Of a stretch of 64,000 nucleotides of DNA, positions 1 to 11,884 are shown piece after piece. The position numbers and the translations under genes are program-made. This DNA comes from Macrostomum hystrix. Taxonomy: Eukaryota; Platyhelminthes; Macrostomidae. Numbering within the stretch: the first letter of the stretch is position 1; each line of letters opens with the position of its first letter. The notes beneath the pieces were generated by a model, which worked only from the letters and a program-made list of their open reading frames with translations, had not been told where the DNA came from and did no database searches. The DNA is taken from assembly GCA_950097015.1 (NCBI GenBank), contig CATNEN010000008.1, positions 4,128,501 through 4,192,500 of the forward strand, read 5' to 3'.

Positions 1-3000
1 TTTCCGGCCTGACCAAGTGAGTGTCTGACAACAAATGAGGATCCAGGAATAGGATAGGGTGGGGAGTGGGGTGGCTGTTGGAGTGGGGTAGTTGCAAATG
101 TACATTTTAACAGTAGAAAGACCACGCTATTCCCCCCATGGTGAAAGACAACGGAGTGTTTCAAATACCCGCTGCCTAGTTCACGATAGCGCCTAAACCG
201 AATGACCGATATTCGTGAAAGTCCACTATATGGATCAAAATTTTCCGCCCTTTACGATGAACAAATTTTCAAAGCCGTCCGAGTCGTCAGCGTCGACATA
301 TTCAGCGATTCTTGTCGAATACCCTGATGAAGCGCAACATCTGAAGCGGCGCTGTGAAAAATTCTATGGCAAATAAAATTTGCTTCAACAAAGCAACATG
401 GTTACATGATGCAGTTTTGTGAGCAGAAAAATTATGCCTGTATTTGTGGTTTTTCAAGGACGACGAGAATCGTTGAATATCTCGATGATGACAATGTTTA
501 CCGGATTGAGCGGAAAATTTTGGCGCGTGTTTTCATGCCGATTGTTGGAATATTTTGAGAGATACGAAAAAAATGAAATCTGGGTATTTCAAATACGCCG
601 TGGCCTTTCTACTGCTAAGCAGAACCAATCAGCGTGAGGCAAGAGAAAAAATGCTTCACTTATAATTGATAAGGAGAGAAGGGAATGAAGGGAATTGCTG
701 CTAAGCAGAACCAATCAGCGTGAGGCAAGAGAAAAAATGCTTCACTTATAATTGATAAGGAGAGAAGGGAATGAAGGGAATTGCTGCTAAGCAGAACCAA
801 TCAGCGTGAGGCAAGAGAAAAAGTGCTTCACTTATAATTGATAAGGAGAGAAGGGAATGACTAACGGATTGAGTATTAATGAACTCAGGCTGGAGATTCT
901 TCACGCGCACAACAATCGTCTAGCCAGCCTGCCAGAGTCAATGTCAGCCCTGACCAGCCTGTCAATGCTCGTACTGGCCTTCAATCACTTCCTGGAGGTG
1001 CCGCCGGTGCTGGCAGCAATGAGCAGATGGTGTGAGAACATTGTCATGCCTGGCAACCGGATCAGCGGCATCTCGGATCGCCTGGCTGACCGATTGAAGT
1101 CAGTGCGGAGAATCAATTTCAGGATGAACCAGATCTCACTGAATGGCACCAGCTGCCTCAGATTGGACCGGTTTCAACAGCTGGCCTATCTTGATCTCAG
1201 GGATAACTTGGTGAGTGACAGCCAGTGCGAGTGGGTCTTTTGATACATAGGACAGCTAACACTAGTTATTGTTGCAGATTGAAACGTTGGATCTGCGCGA
1301 CCTACCTTTGCTGGAGTTTTTCTGCTGCGAGAGAAACCGACTCACCGAGCTCAAGCTCAACGGCCGCTCACTGAAATCTGTGCTGCTTGACGACAATAGT
1401 GAGCAGGGGCGAGTTGCATGACCGATTCCATCACTTCATAACCAATCCGATCACTTCATGACCAATCCAATCACTTCATGATCAATCGAATCACTTCATG
1501 ACCAATCCGATCACTTCATGACCAATCCAATCACTTCATGATCAATCCATGCACTCTATTGACCAATCCATGGACTCTAATGACCAGTCCATGCACTCTA
1601 ATGACCAATCCATGCACTCTAATGACCAATCCATGCACTCTAATGACCAATCCATGCACTCTAATGACCAATCCATGCACTCTAATGACCAATCCATGCA
1701 CTCTAATGACCAATCCATGCACTCTATTGACCAATCCATGCACTCCGTGACCAAATCAACATCCCGCAGGGCTCGCCAGCTTGGACATCGAGCCGCCGCC
1801 GGAGCAGCTGGAATACCTGGACGCCAGCCAGAACCGCCTGACCCAGCTGCCACCGTACCTTGGCGACCTGAAGCAACTCGTCCACTGCAGACTCGCGCAC
1901 AATTTCCTGACCGAACTGCCTTCGGGATTTTTCCTTGGCGCAGCTGAAGGTCGCCAGCTGAAGGTGCTGAACGCGCACCACAACGTCATCCACTCGCTGC
2001 CAGAGACAATCCAGCCTGACTGCGGCATTGAAGACCTTCAACTGCAGCACAACTGGCTGAACTGCTTGCCCGAGACAATCTTCTCTGGCCTGCCGAAACT
2101 GAAGCTGCTGAATCTGACCAGGAACCGGCTGACATCGCTGCCGCGGCCAGAGACAGGCCTGGCTGATCAGGAGTTCAACAGCCGACTGCAGGAGCTGAAC
2201 TTGTCGTTTAATAATCTGGACAATGCGGCACTGCGAGTGCTGGCCAAGTTTCAGAGGCTGCGCGTGCTGCGACTGGCGTTCAACCAGATTACTGAACTCA
2301 CCGACGAGTGAGCGGCGCCTGTCAAACCAAATCAAATCTTTCCAACCCAATTGCTTTAGTTCAACCCTCGACCAGTCCATGGACTGAAAATTTGTACACA
2401 GCCACTGGCTGTGCATCTCGCCTAGTGTCTAGATCTAACCATGGTGTCTAGATCTAACCATGGTGTCTAGATCTAACCATGGTGTCTAGATCTAACCATG
2501 GTGTCTAGATCTAACCATGGTGTCTAGATCTAACAATGGTGTCTAGATCTAACCATGGTGTCTAGATCTAATCATGGTGTCTAGATCTAATCATGGTGTC
2601 TAGATCTAATCATGGTGTCTAGATCTAACCATGGTGTCTCGATCTAATCATGGTGTCTAGATCTAACCATGGTGTCTAGATCTAACAATGGTGTCTAGAT
2701 CTAATCATGGTGTCTAGATCTAATCATGGTGTCTAGATCTAACCATGGTGTCTAGATCTAACAATGGTGTCTAGATCTAACAATGGTGTCTAGATCTAAC
2801 CATGGTGTCTAGATCTAACCATGGTGTCTAGATCTAACCATGGTGTCTAGATCTAACCATGGTGTCTAGATCTAAGTATCGCTTTTCACTAAGATCCAGT
2901 TTGAGTGACAGGTTGCTGATATTCCAATCGCTCCCTCATCTCCTCAGCTTCGTCGGCAGTCTGCAATTCCTTCAAGAGCTCAACGTGTCGGGCAACCAAC

Positions 3001-6000
3001 TGCGCCAACTGCCAGACTCGCTGCTTCAGCTGGAGCGACTCACTGTGCTCAAAGCCCACTCAAACATGCTGCAGGAGTTGCCAGATTTTCGTCAGATGCC
3101 AGAACTCAGAGCGCTTGACCTCGGCTGCAATCACCTGCTCACTGGCTCAGTCAGGGACCTCATGGAGGCTCGACTGAGCTTCTTGGACCTGTCCTGCAAC
3201 GAGAAGATGGGCATGTCTATGCAGGACCTGACTGCTGTCAGGTGAGTTATTGCACAATGCTAAGGTGTGCTCATGTGTTCAGGTGTGCTCGAGTGTGCTC
3301 AGGTGTGTTCAGGTGTGCTCGGGTGTGCTCAGGTGTGTTCAGGTGTGCTCGGGTGTGCTCAGGTGAGCTCAAGTATGCTTGGGTGTGCTCAGGTGTGCTC
3401 AAGTATGCTTGGGTGTGCTCAGGTGAGCTCAAGTATGCTTGGGTGTGCTCAGGTGAGCTCAAGTATGCTTGGGTGTGCTCAGGTGAGCTCAAGTATGCTT
3501 GGGTGTGCTCAGGTGTGCTCAAGTATGCTTGGGTGTGCTCAGGTGAGCTCAAGTATGCTTGGGTGTGCTCAGGTGAGCTCAAGTATGCTTGGGTGTGCTC
3601 AGGTGTGCTCAAGTATGCTTGGGTGTGCTCAGGTGTGCTCAAGTATGCTTGGGTGTGCTCAGGTGAGCTCAAGTATGCTTGGGTGTGCTCAGGTGTGCTG
3701 GGGTGTGCTCAGGTGTGCTGGGATGAGTCCATTTGTGCTCAGTTAAGATCAGGTTATATACCTATAGATTCTATACTATAGAATCCAATACAAACGATTG
3801 CACAGGACAAAGAGTACAATCAAGACTGTCAACTCGGCTGGCGGCATTCAGCCATTGTCCCGAATGGCAACGGCAGCATCAGCAGCAGCAGCAGCAGCAA
3901 CGGGGACTCTAGGCAATGGTTCATATAGAACAGCCTATGCAACAGCCTCATCAGCATCAGCAGCGGCAGCGGCAGCGGCGGTCTCGTTTCCATTCGACAC
4001 AGGCCTAGCCGAGTCCACGGGCAGCCGGAACCGGATGTGCATCTCCGCCATCAAGAAGATGCCTTACCCGACGCCGGACAGCGCCCTGTTCGCCGTGTTC
4101 GACGGAGGCAGGAATCCGTCAGTACCGAGGCTACTGCAGGGCTCGTTCGGCAGGGCCTACTGGGAACAGCTGCGGGCCGGCTACGGGGAGCAGGTGCGCG
4201 CCGCTCAAATAAACACCACCCTAGCCTAATAAACCTTGATAAACACTAATAATCACCTTACCTGACCGTATAAAAGCACAGATAAGCACTCACCTTACCC
4301 TAAAAATGGGGGGTCAGTGTCAGAGCGGTTAACGCGTTTGCCTCTCGCACTTGGGGTGAAAGAGTGTACATTGCCTGACGATTTTCAGGGCAGATGTACC
4401 CACCCGTGTGAGCGTGTGCCTGTGTACAGTATCTGTGTGCGTGTGTGATCAGGAGTCCAGTGTCACCAAATGATGTGCCATTGCCCGCAGCCCTCCTGCA
4501 ATTATTATTATTATCCCAAAAACAGCAGCCAATTCCTAATTAAACAAACCGCCACCCAGGCCGCCCTTCGATACGCCCTGCTGAGCAGCCACCGCAAGCT
4601 GCTCTCCTACGGTCAACGCCTCGGAGCTTCAGGTGCCGTGCTGTGCCTGAAGCGCCGGTCGGTGGACCGCTGGGAGGCCACAGTCGGCAACGTCGGCAAC
4701 GCGGAGGTGGTGCTGGTGCAGCGGGACCGGCCGATGCGCCTGACCCGCCTGTTCTTGGCCCAGCGAGATCGCGACGAGGCCGAACGGATCGCCCAGGCCG
4801 GCGGCATGGTGACGGAGGACGGCCGCGTCAACGGCAGCTGCGACTGCACCAGGCAGCTGGGCTGCGCCTTCCTGCACCCGTGCGTGACACCCGAGCCGCA
4901 GGTGACCCAGGTCAACCTGGCCGAGACTGACGACTCGCTGATTTTGGCCAGCCGCAGCTTCTGGGCTTTCGTTAATTACGACGAAGCTGCCGAGGAGGTT
5001 CGCGAGGCGGCGCAGCCGGTGGCGGCGGCCAAACGCCTGATTGATCTGGCTCAGGTGCGCCGGGGAGAGAATGGGGATTCGATTCGACCTCGAATCAAAC
5101 AAGCAAATTGTTGGATTATACAATTTAAAGGAATGAACTAGACTGCTATAAGTAACGGACATAACGCGTTGAATAGTCAAGTAACGTTCTTGGCCAGGGA
5201 GTCGGTGGCAGAGCGGTTAACGCGTTTGGTATCTGTGTGCGTGTGTGCTCAGGAGTCAGCGAAATGGGCAGAATTGCCTCCTCGCTGGCTGCGGGTCTAG
5301 TGTCACCAAACTATGTGTCATTGCCCGCAGCCCTCCTGCAATTATTATTTTTATTATCTCCACAGATCCCTACCCAATCCCCACAGATCCCTACCCAATC
5401 CCCACAGATCCCTACCCAATTCCCACCGATCCCTAACCAATCTCCACCGATCCCTAACCAATCTCCACCGATCCCTATCCAATCTCCACCGATCCTTAAC
5501 CAATCTCCACCGATCCCTATCCAATCCCCACCGATCCCTAACCAATCCCCACCGATCCCTAACCAATCTCCACCGATCCCTAACCAATCTCCACCGATCC
5601 CTAACCAATCTCCACCGATCCCTATCCAATCCCCACCGATCCCTAACCAATCCCCACCGATCCCTAACCAATCTCCACCGATCCCTAACCAATCTCCACC
5701 GATCCCTAACCAATCTCCACCGATCCCTATCCAATCCCCACCGATCCCTATCCAATCCCCACCGATCCCTATCCAATCCACACCGATCCCTATCCAATCC
5801 CCACCGATAGGGGGTCGGTGACAGAGCGGTTAACGCGTTTGCCACTCGCACCACAGTCCCTAAGTTCTTCCACGGCGAGGCCACATTTATTTGGGGCGCA
5901 GCCACGGAGAGAAGGCTTTGGGGGCTTGTCATGCAATTTACGCCATTGAGAACCAACCTCCAAGGCACAGTGAGAGTGTACACTGCCTGACGATGAGAAA

Positions 6001-7808
6001 GTCAGGGCAGATGTACACACCTGTGTGAGCGTGTTCCTGCGTACGTTATCTTTTTACACGACCCGGAGCGTGTGTGCTCAGGAGCCAGCGAAATGGGCAG
6101 AATTGCCTCCTCGCTGGCTGCGGGTCTAGTGTCACCAAATTATGTGGTGACACTAGCCCTCCTGCAATTATATTAGATTATTATTCTTAACGTTCTTGGC
6201 CTCCCTTAGTAACTAACGAGATAGTAAAGTAACGAACATGGCCTCTTTAAGTAACGAACAAGTAAAATAACGTACTTAGTTCGGTGAATTAACAAAATCC
6301 ATGTTGGATAAACTTGAGTATCTGTCTAAATCTTTCGGTTCCTCACCCTGCAGGCCTACGGCTGCACCGAGAACATCACGATTCTGGTGGTGAAGATCCG
6401 GCTATCTTCCGCCTCCTATCGGCAACAGCAGCAGCATCGCCACCTACGAGGAGCAACGCACCGGCCGGCCCTGACTCGCCGGCCCGACTCCTTCGAGGGA
6501 CATCCGGTTGACGACCTGGAAGATGACTACGCAGAGCTGCGGCTGAGCATGGATGAGGAGGTCGGCGGCAGCATCAGCTCGCAGCAGTCCATCGAGTCAG
6601 ACTCCAGCGAGCTGTGGATGCGGCGCCGAATCAACGGCTACCAGAAGCTGAAGAGCGGCCGCACAGTGGAAGAGATCGAGCGGGAGCAGCAGCAACAGCA
6701 GCAGCAGCAGAGAATGTTCGCCAAACGTCACGAGAACGCGCAGCTGCTTGGCGCTGAGATGCGCGTTCGTCTAGCTGGCGAAGTGAAACGCCAGGAGCTA
6801 GACAGCGACCTGGCCGAAGTCCTCCTACACAGCCCGTCCGACTCCGACTCGGAGAGAAGCTTCCACAGCGGCGGCGACGGAGGCGATGGCGGCGGCGGAG
6901 GCGGCGACAACTGGCGACGATTCGGTCCCGGCGCCGGCAGCAGCGGCGTGGCGGCTTCTCCATCGGCGAAGTGGAACGACAGGCGCAGCAACCTGATGTC
7001 ACACGCGCACAGGTCGCTGACAGTCGGCGGCGTGCGACCTTCGACTGATGCGGCGGCGTCGGCTCATCCTGAAGACGATCGACTCAGCGAGATCACGAAC
7101 TCGGACTTGCTGATTTCGCCGCCACGCGAAGACCGAATCGGAGACGCCGGCATCGATCCGGACGATGAAGACGACGAGCTTTTCCTTGACACGACGGGAG
7201 CCGACGCCTACGAGTCCCTGTCCCGGTACCGGCCGGCGGCAACTGGCGGGGGCCACTGGAGGTCAGACGTTGGGCACGAAGGAATGCGGGAGGAGACCTA
7301 CATGGTGGACAGGCACGACACCGGCGTCGGCCGTGACGGCGACATCGCGGCAGCTTCGTCAAGAAATGCCGCCCCCAGCTCATCTGCGCAGCTGCCTGAG
7401 AACAGCTCTAAGTCAATTGACAGCTATGCTCAAGTCTCCAGACCCAGTCAAGCTGGCTTTAAGTCGAAGCCGCCGGCGCCTCCGCCGCCAACCCATCGAC
7501 TCACCGACCGCGGCACGGAGCCCAATTCATCGCCGCCGCCGATGTCGCCGCCGCAGACGCCGAGCAGTACGTTCTCGTTCTCGGCAACTGGCGGCAGGAG
7601 GCCGCAGTTGAACCACAGCCTGAGCCAGCAGTCCGGCCAGTACCGACCTGGCAGTGCCGCGGCGGCAGCAACGGCAGCAGCAGCGGCAGCAATGTCTGCG
7701 GCATACGAAGACCAAGAGCTGGTGATGGACATCCGGTCCGTGGCCACGTCCTACGCATCTGAGGTGAACTCCCGCGTTGCAGATAGAGATGAGGACACAC
7801 ACCTGTGA
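1..7808 (+). CDS. PHLPP: PHLPP-type protein phosphatase (5'-partial, 8 exons in window)
   Basis: PH-domain leucine-rich-repeat phosphatases dephosphorylate the hydrophobic motif of AKT and PKC in the cytoplasm and at membranes. Exons: 1-16, 889-1210, 1278-1398, 1770-2307, 2948-3241, 3806-4193, 4560-5054, 6354-7808; phases close at every junction and give about 1,209 codons. Exons 1 to 5 encode many LRRs (for example NRLASLP and NRLTQLP). Exons 6 to 8 encode a PP2C-like domain: GSRNRMCISAIKKMP, FAVFDGGRN, DDSLILASRSFW, then the closing AYGCTENITILVVKI. The last exon adds a long Ser/Gly/Gln-rich tail with a nine-Gln tract and ends in DTHL, a class I PDZ ligand. The PH domain and earlier LRRs lie left of the window. 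Every complete intron except the 67-nt one (1,211-1,277) holds a minisatellite, a SINE or another tandem repeat. The family call is firm; paralogue number is not assignable. Confidence 0.93.
612..869 (+). repeat. 86-bp direct repeat, about three copies
   Basis: Three near-identical 86-bp units sit in the first PHLPP intron, ending just before the acceptor at 887-888. Copies begin at 612, 698 and 784. The last copy carries an ATG in frame with the next exon, but the splice from exon 1-16 makes it intronic. Confidence 0.9.
1430..1755 (+). repeat. 20/21-bp minisatellite in PHLPP intron 3
   Basis: About fifteen units. The first few are 20 bp (TCACTTCATGACCAATCC type), then 21 bp (ATGCACTCTAATGACCAATC type). 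The array fills the intron between the exons ending at 1398 and starting at 1770. The 21-bp part is open in several frames, which makes spurious ORFs. Confidence 0.93.
2423..2872 (+). repeat. 19-bp minisatellite in PHLPP intron 4
   Basis: About 23 copies of GGTGTCTAGATCTAACCAT, with single-base variants (AATCAT, AACAAT). The array lies within the intron between 2307 and 2948. Confidence 0.95.
3255..3725 (+). repeat. 15/30-bp minisatellite carrying CAGGTGAG, PHLPP intron 5
   Basis: About sixteen 30-bp units, each made of two 15-bp halves. The half-units read CAGGTGAGCTCAAGT and ATGCTTGGGTGTGCT, or CAGGTGTGCTCAAGT. The array starts about 13 bp after the exon donor at 3241/3242, which itself reads CAG then GTGAGT. 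Confidence 0.95.
4307..4514 (+). mobile_element. tRNA-derived SINE copy 1 (internally deleted)
   Basis: It has a tRNA Leu/Ser-like A-box head (CAGAGCGGTTAACGCGTTTG). The body contains GTGTACA motifs and the CTGACGAT and TCAGGGCAGATGTAC segments. It ends in GCCCTCCTGCAATTATTATT, the ATT tail shared by the other copies. The stretch around the B box is missing. It sits just upstream of the PHLPP exon that starts at 4560. Confidence 0.8.
5199..5358 (+). mobile_element. tRNA-derived SINE copy 2 (head joined to tail)
   Basis: The A-box head (GGCAGAGCGGTTAACGCG) joins directly to the 3' third (TATCTGTGTGCGTGTGTGCT through CCTCCTGCAATTATT). It therefore lacks the middle 200 bp. Its ATT tail runs straight into the 21-bp minisatellite. 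Confidence 0.8.
5359..5808 (+). repeat. 21-bp minisatellite between two SINE copies
   Basis: About 21 units of CCGATCCCTAACCAATCTCCA and variants. The left edge abuts the ATT tail of SINE copy 2 and the right edge abuts the head of SINE copy 3. All lie in the PHLPP intron 5055-6353. Confidence 0.95.
5810..6186 (+). mobile_element. tRNA-derived SINE copy 3 (near full length)
   Basis: The longest copy. It has the A-box head, the CGGCGAGGCCACATTTATTT region, a body with TTTACGCCATTGAG and AAGGCACAGTGAGAGTGTAC, and the AATGGGCAGAATTGCCTCC segment. It ends in CCTCCTGCAATTAT and an AT-rich tail. The B box is eroded here but recognisable in the minus-strand copies. Confidence 0.85.
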
Positions 7809-7880
7809 CCAGCCTGGGCAAGACAAAATATAAACTTCGCTCTCAACCAGCTCAGACTAGACTGCGATATGAAAGCTATA

Positions 7881-7886
7881 AATAAA
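7881..7886 (+). terminator. PHLPP polyadenylation signal
   Basis: AATAAA lies 73 bp after the PHLPP stop codon at 7806-7808. The next minisatellite starts almost immediately after it, so cleavage would fall at the array edge. Confidence 0.6.
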
Positions 7887-7894
7887 TCTACCAC

Positions 7895-8530
7895 TTCCCT
7901 CAAAATCCCTCCGATTTTTCCCATCCCCAGAAATCTCCCATTTATTCCCAATACTTTCCTATAAAATCTTCCCATTCTTTCCAACTCCTTCACCCAAAAT
8001 CCCTCAATCTTTCTTCCCACCTTTCTCCCGAAACCTCCCCATTTTTCACAAAATCTCCCCATTCTTTCCAACCCTTTCTCCCGAAATCTCCCCATTCTTT
8101 CCAACCCTTTCCTCAAAATCTCCCCATCCTTTCCAACCCTTTCCTCAAAATCTCCCCATTCTTTCCAACCCTTTTCCCAAAATCTCCCCATTCTTTCCAA
8201 CCCTTTCCCCCGAAATCTCCCCATTCTTTCCAACCCTTTCCTCAAAATCTCCCCATCCTTTCCAACCCTTTCCTCAAAATCTCCCCATTCTTTCCAACCC
8301 TTTTCCCAAAATCTCCCCATTTTCCTTGAAATCTCCCTATTCCCTCAAAATCTCCCCATTCTTTCCAACCCTTTCCCCGAAATCTCCCCATCCTTTCGAA
8401 CCCTTTCCCCGAAATCTCCCCATCCTTTCCAAACCCTTTCCCTAGAATCTCCCTATTTTTGCAAACCCTTCTCCCTAAAATTCCCGTCTTCCCAGCCCCG
8501 ACCAGAAAATCTCACATTTTTTCCAAGCCT
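7895..8530 (+). repeat. C/T-rich minisatellite, about 31-bp unit
   Basis: Degenerate units of the type AAATCTCCCCATTCTTTCCA ACCCTTTCCTC, of variable length. It lies downstream of PHLPP. The long minus-strand ORF across it is a repeat translation. Confidence 0.9.
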
Positions 8531-8967
8531 TTTTAAGAACTCATTGATTCATTGATTTTCAATTTATACATTTTAGCACCCAATGCTTGCGGTGAATCAC
8601 ACAATGCGAAACGAACAAAAGCAAGCTAATGCTTCCTCATCTGTAAAAAAATAGATCTTACACCAGTTTCCATTGAACAGCTTTAGTCGAAAGGTGACAA
8701 AGGTGTGTCGCTTTAAAATTTACAAGTCACAATATCCACTGCGTGAATACCACTAATAATTACTTATTTTCTAGTTGCCCTAGTAAAAATATTGTACAAG
8801 CACTTCATGCTTCAGTTCAACTGCTGATGTAGCACTAAATTATTTTATTTTGTTTATTATACATGCACACATAGATTGCGCATGATCTTCCAACATGTCT
8901 GATTGACTTGACTAAATAAACATCGTCTCAGATCTACTATGATTACTTACTTTCATATAAAAAACCA
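8531..8967. other. intergenic stretch, no gene seen
   Basis: AT-rich sequence between two minisatellites, downstream of PHLPP. I found no coding signal or recognisable element. Confidence 0.6.
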
Positions 8968-10582
8968 ATGCTGCCTCTCTGCAACTATCAGCTTCACTGT
9001 CTGAGTGTGTGTGGGGTGCTGCCCCTCTGCAATTATCAGCTTCACTGTCTGAGTGTGTGTGGGGTGCTGCCCCTCTGCAATTATCAGCTTCACTGTCTGA
9101 GTGTGTGTGGGGTGCTGCCCCTCTGCAATTATCAGCTTCACTGTCTGAGTGTGTGTGGGGTGCTGCCCCCCTCTGCAATTATCAGCTTCACTGTCTGAGT
9201 GTGTGTGGGGTGCTGCCCCTCTGCAATTATCAGCTTCACTGTCTGAGTGTGTGTGGGGTGCTGCCCCCCTCTGCAATTATCAGCTTCACTGTCTGAGTGT
9301 GTGTGGGGTGCTGCCCCTCTGCAATTATCAGCTTCACTGTCTGAGTGTGTGTGGGGTGCTGCCCTCTGCAATTATCAGCTTCACTGTCTGAGTGTGTGTG
9401 GGGTGCTGCCCCCCTCTGCAATTATCAGCTTCACTGTCTGAGTGTGTGTGGGGTGCTGCCCCTCTGCAATTATCAGCTTCACTGTCTGAGTGTGTGTGGG
9501 GTGCTGCCCCTCTGCAATTATCAGCTTCACTGTCTGAGTGTGTGTGGGGTGCTGCCCTCTGCAATTATCAGCTTCACTGTCTGAGTGTGTGTGGGGTGCT
9601 GCCCCTCTCTGCAATTATCAGCTTCACTGTCTGAGTGTGTGTGGGGTGCTGCCCCTCTGCAATTATCAGCTTCACTGTCTGAGTGTGTGTGGGGTGCTGC
9701 CCCTCTGCAATTATCAGCTTCACTGTCTGAGTGTGTGTGGGGTGCTGCCCCCCTCTGCAATTATCAGCTTTACTGTCTGAGTGTGTGTGGGGTGCTGCCC
9801 CCCTCTGCAATTATCAGCTTCACTGTCTGAGTGTGTGTGGGGTGCTGCCCCTCTGCAATTATCAGCTTCACTGTCTGAGTGTGTGTGGGGTGCTGCCCCC
9901 CTCTGCAATTATCAGCTTCACTGTCTGAGTGTGTGTGGGGTGCTGCCCCCCTCTGCAACTATCAGCTTCACTGTCTGAGTGTGTGTGGGGTGCTGCCCCT
10001 CTGCAATTATCAGCTTTACTGTCTGACTGTGTGTGGGGTGCTGCCCCTCTGCAATTATCAGCTTCACTGTCTGAGTGTGTGTGGGGTGCTGCCCCCCTCT
10101 GCAATTATCAGCTTCACTGTCTGAGTGTGTGTGGGGTGCTGCCCCTCTGCAATTATCAGCTTCACTGTCTGAGTGTGTGTGGGGTGCTGCCCCTCTGCAA
10201 TTATCAGCTTCACTGTCTGAGTGTGTGTGGGGTGCTGCCCCCCTCTGCAATTATCAGCTTCACTGTCTGAGTGTGTGTGGGGTGCTGCCCCTCTGCAATT
10301 ATCAGCTTCACTGTCTGAGTGTGTGTGGGGTGCTGCCCCCCTCTGCAATTATCAGCTTCACTGTCTGAGTGTGTGTGGGGTGCTGCCCCTCTGCAATTAT
10401 CAGCTTCACTGTCTGAGTGTGTGTGGGGTGCTGCCCTCTGCAATTATCAGCTTCACTGTCTGAGTGTGTGTGGGGTGCTGCCCCCCTCTGCAATTATCAG
10501 CTTCACTGTCTGAGTGTGTGTGGGGTGCTGCCCTCTGCAATTATCAGCTTCACTGTCTGAGTGTGTGTGGGGTGCTGCCCCT
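8968..10582 (+). repeat. 48-bp minisatellite, about 33 copies
   Basis: The unit runs TCTGCAATTATCAGCTTCAC then TGTCTGAGTGTGTGTGGGG then TGCTGCCCC. Units vary between about 46 and 50 bp because the C run after TGCTG ranges from three to six. This frame slippage produces staggered overlapping ORFs of 60 to 113 codons on both strands, none of which is a gene. Confidence 0.97.
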
Positions 10583-11150
10583 GTTTAATTATTAAAATTT
10601 GGACATTTCTACCAAATTAAAATAGATAATCAGGTTCAAGAACACTACCAAGTTACGCCTTAAACGGTCTGTAGTCCGCAAGGGCGCTCAGGTGCCGAAG
10701 TAAAGATGGCGATGATAATAAATGTTTATTTGGAAAGGATCAAGCATTAAATAAACTAGACATAATCGGGCTATGAACAAAGAAAACTCATGAAGCCTTG
10801 CTGATTTGCAAGAAGTTTGAACAACAATTAAACAAAGACTAACACATTAACAAAGACTAAAATATGAAAGAAGCAATAAGTTTCACTAAAAATAGGAGCC
10901 TAGAAAGTGCTGGGGATAAAATCGGTATGATAAAATGGTACATGGAAATAGTCTCTAGAGATGAAATTGACTAAACTTGAGCGCAACTGCCACTTCTGCC
11001 CTGATTTTGTCACTCCCGTTCCAATTATGTCACTCCAAATCCTGCTTCTGCCAATCGTATTCCAATTTCGTCACAAGCATTTCTATTGTCACTACAATTG
11101 TCATTCCCATTCCGAATGTCCCTCCAGGTCCGAATTCTGTCACTCCAGAC
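10583..11150. other. intergenic stretch, no gene seen
   Basis: Unique AT-rich sequence between two arrays. I see no coding exon or structured RNA. Confidence 0.55.
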
Positions 11151-11159
11151 CAATTTCTG

Positions 11160-11840
11160 TCACTCTCATTCCAAGTTCTGTCACTCCATTTGAAATCTGT
11201 CACTCTCATTATAAATTCTGTCACTCTCATTCCAAATTCTGTCACTCTCATTCCAAATTCTGTCACTCTCATTCCAAATTCTGTCACTCTCATTCCAAAT
11301 TCTGTCACTCTCATTCCGAATTCTGTCACTCTCATTCCGAATTCTGTCACTCTCATTCCGAATTCTGTCACTCTCATTCAGAATTCTGTCACTCTCATTC
11401 CGAATTCTGTCACTCTCATTCCGAATTCTGTCACTCTCATTCCGAATTCTGTCACTCTCATTCCGAATTCTGTCACTCTCATTCCAAATTCTGTCACTCT
11501 CATTCCGAATTCTGTCACTCTCATTCCGAATTCTGTCACTCTCATTCCGAATTCTGTCACTCTCATTCAGAATTCTGTCACTCTCATTCCGAATTCTGTC
11601 ACTCTCATTCCGAATTCTGTCACTCTCATTCCGAATTCTGTCACTCTCATTCAGAATTCTGTCACTCTCATTCCGAATTCTGTCACTCTCATTCCGAATT
11701 CTGTCACTCTCATTCCGAATTCTGTCACTCTCATTCCGAATTCTGTCACTCTCATTCAGAATTCTGTCACTCTCATTCCGAATTCTGTCACTCTCATTCC
11801 GAATTCTGTCACTCTCATTCCGAATTCTGTCACTCATTCC
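11160..11840 (+). repeat. 21-bp minisatellite beside the DOLK stop codon
   Basis: About 32 units of TGTCACTCTCATTCCGAATTC or the CCAAATTC variant. It ends about 45 bp from the DOLK stop on the opposite strand, so the DOLK 3' UTR probably runs into it. The unit is seven codons and stop-free in several frames, which makes false ORFs. Confidence 0.96.
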
Positions 11841-11884
11841 AAATCCGGAAAATCCGCAGCGCATCGCTTCACCCCAGCCCCTGG

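Noticed and set aside
419-637. 72-codon plus-strand ORF in the first PHLPP intron
   Set aside because: The LRR frame joins perfectly from base 16 to 889, so this segment is intronic and shows no domain.
5210-5228. tRNA gene candidates at the A-box motifs
   Set aside because: No complete cloverleaf follows. The motif heads a SINE whose body and tail recur in several copies.
8912-10513. Dozens of overlapping 60-110-codon ORFs
   Set aside because: They arise from the 48-bp minisatellite with variable C-run lengths. Frames shift every few units and there is no start or splice context.
8968-10582. Possible CRISPR-like array
   Set aside because: Units are continuous repeats without unique spacers, and the genome is eukaryotic.
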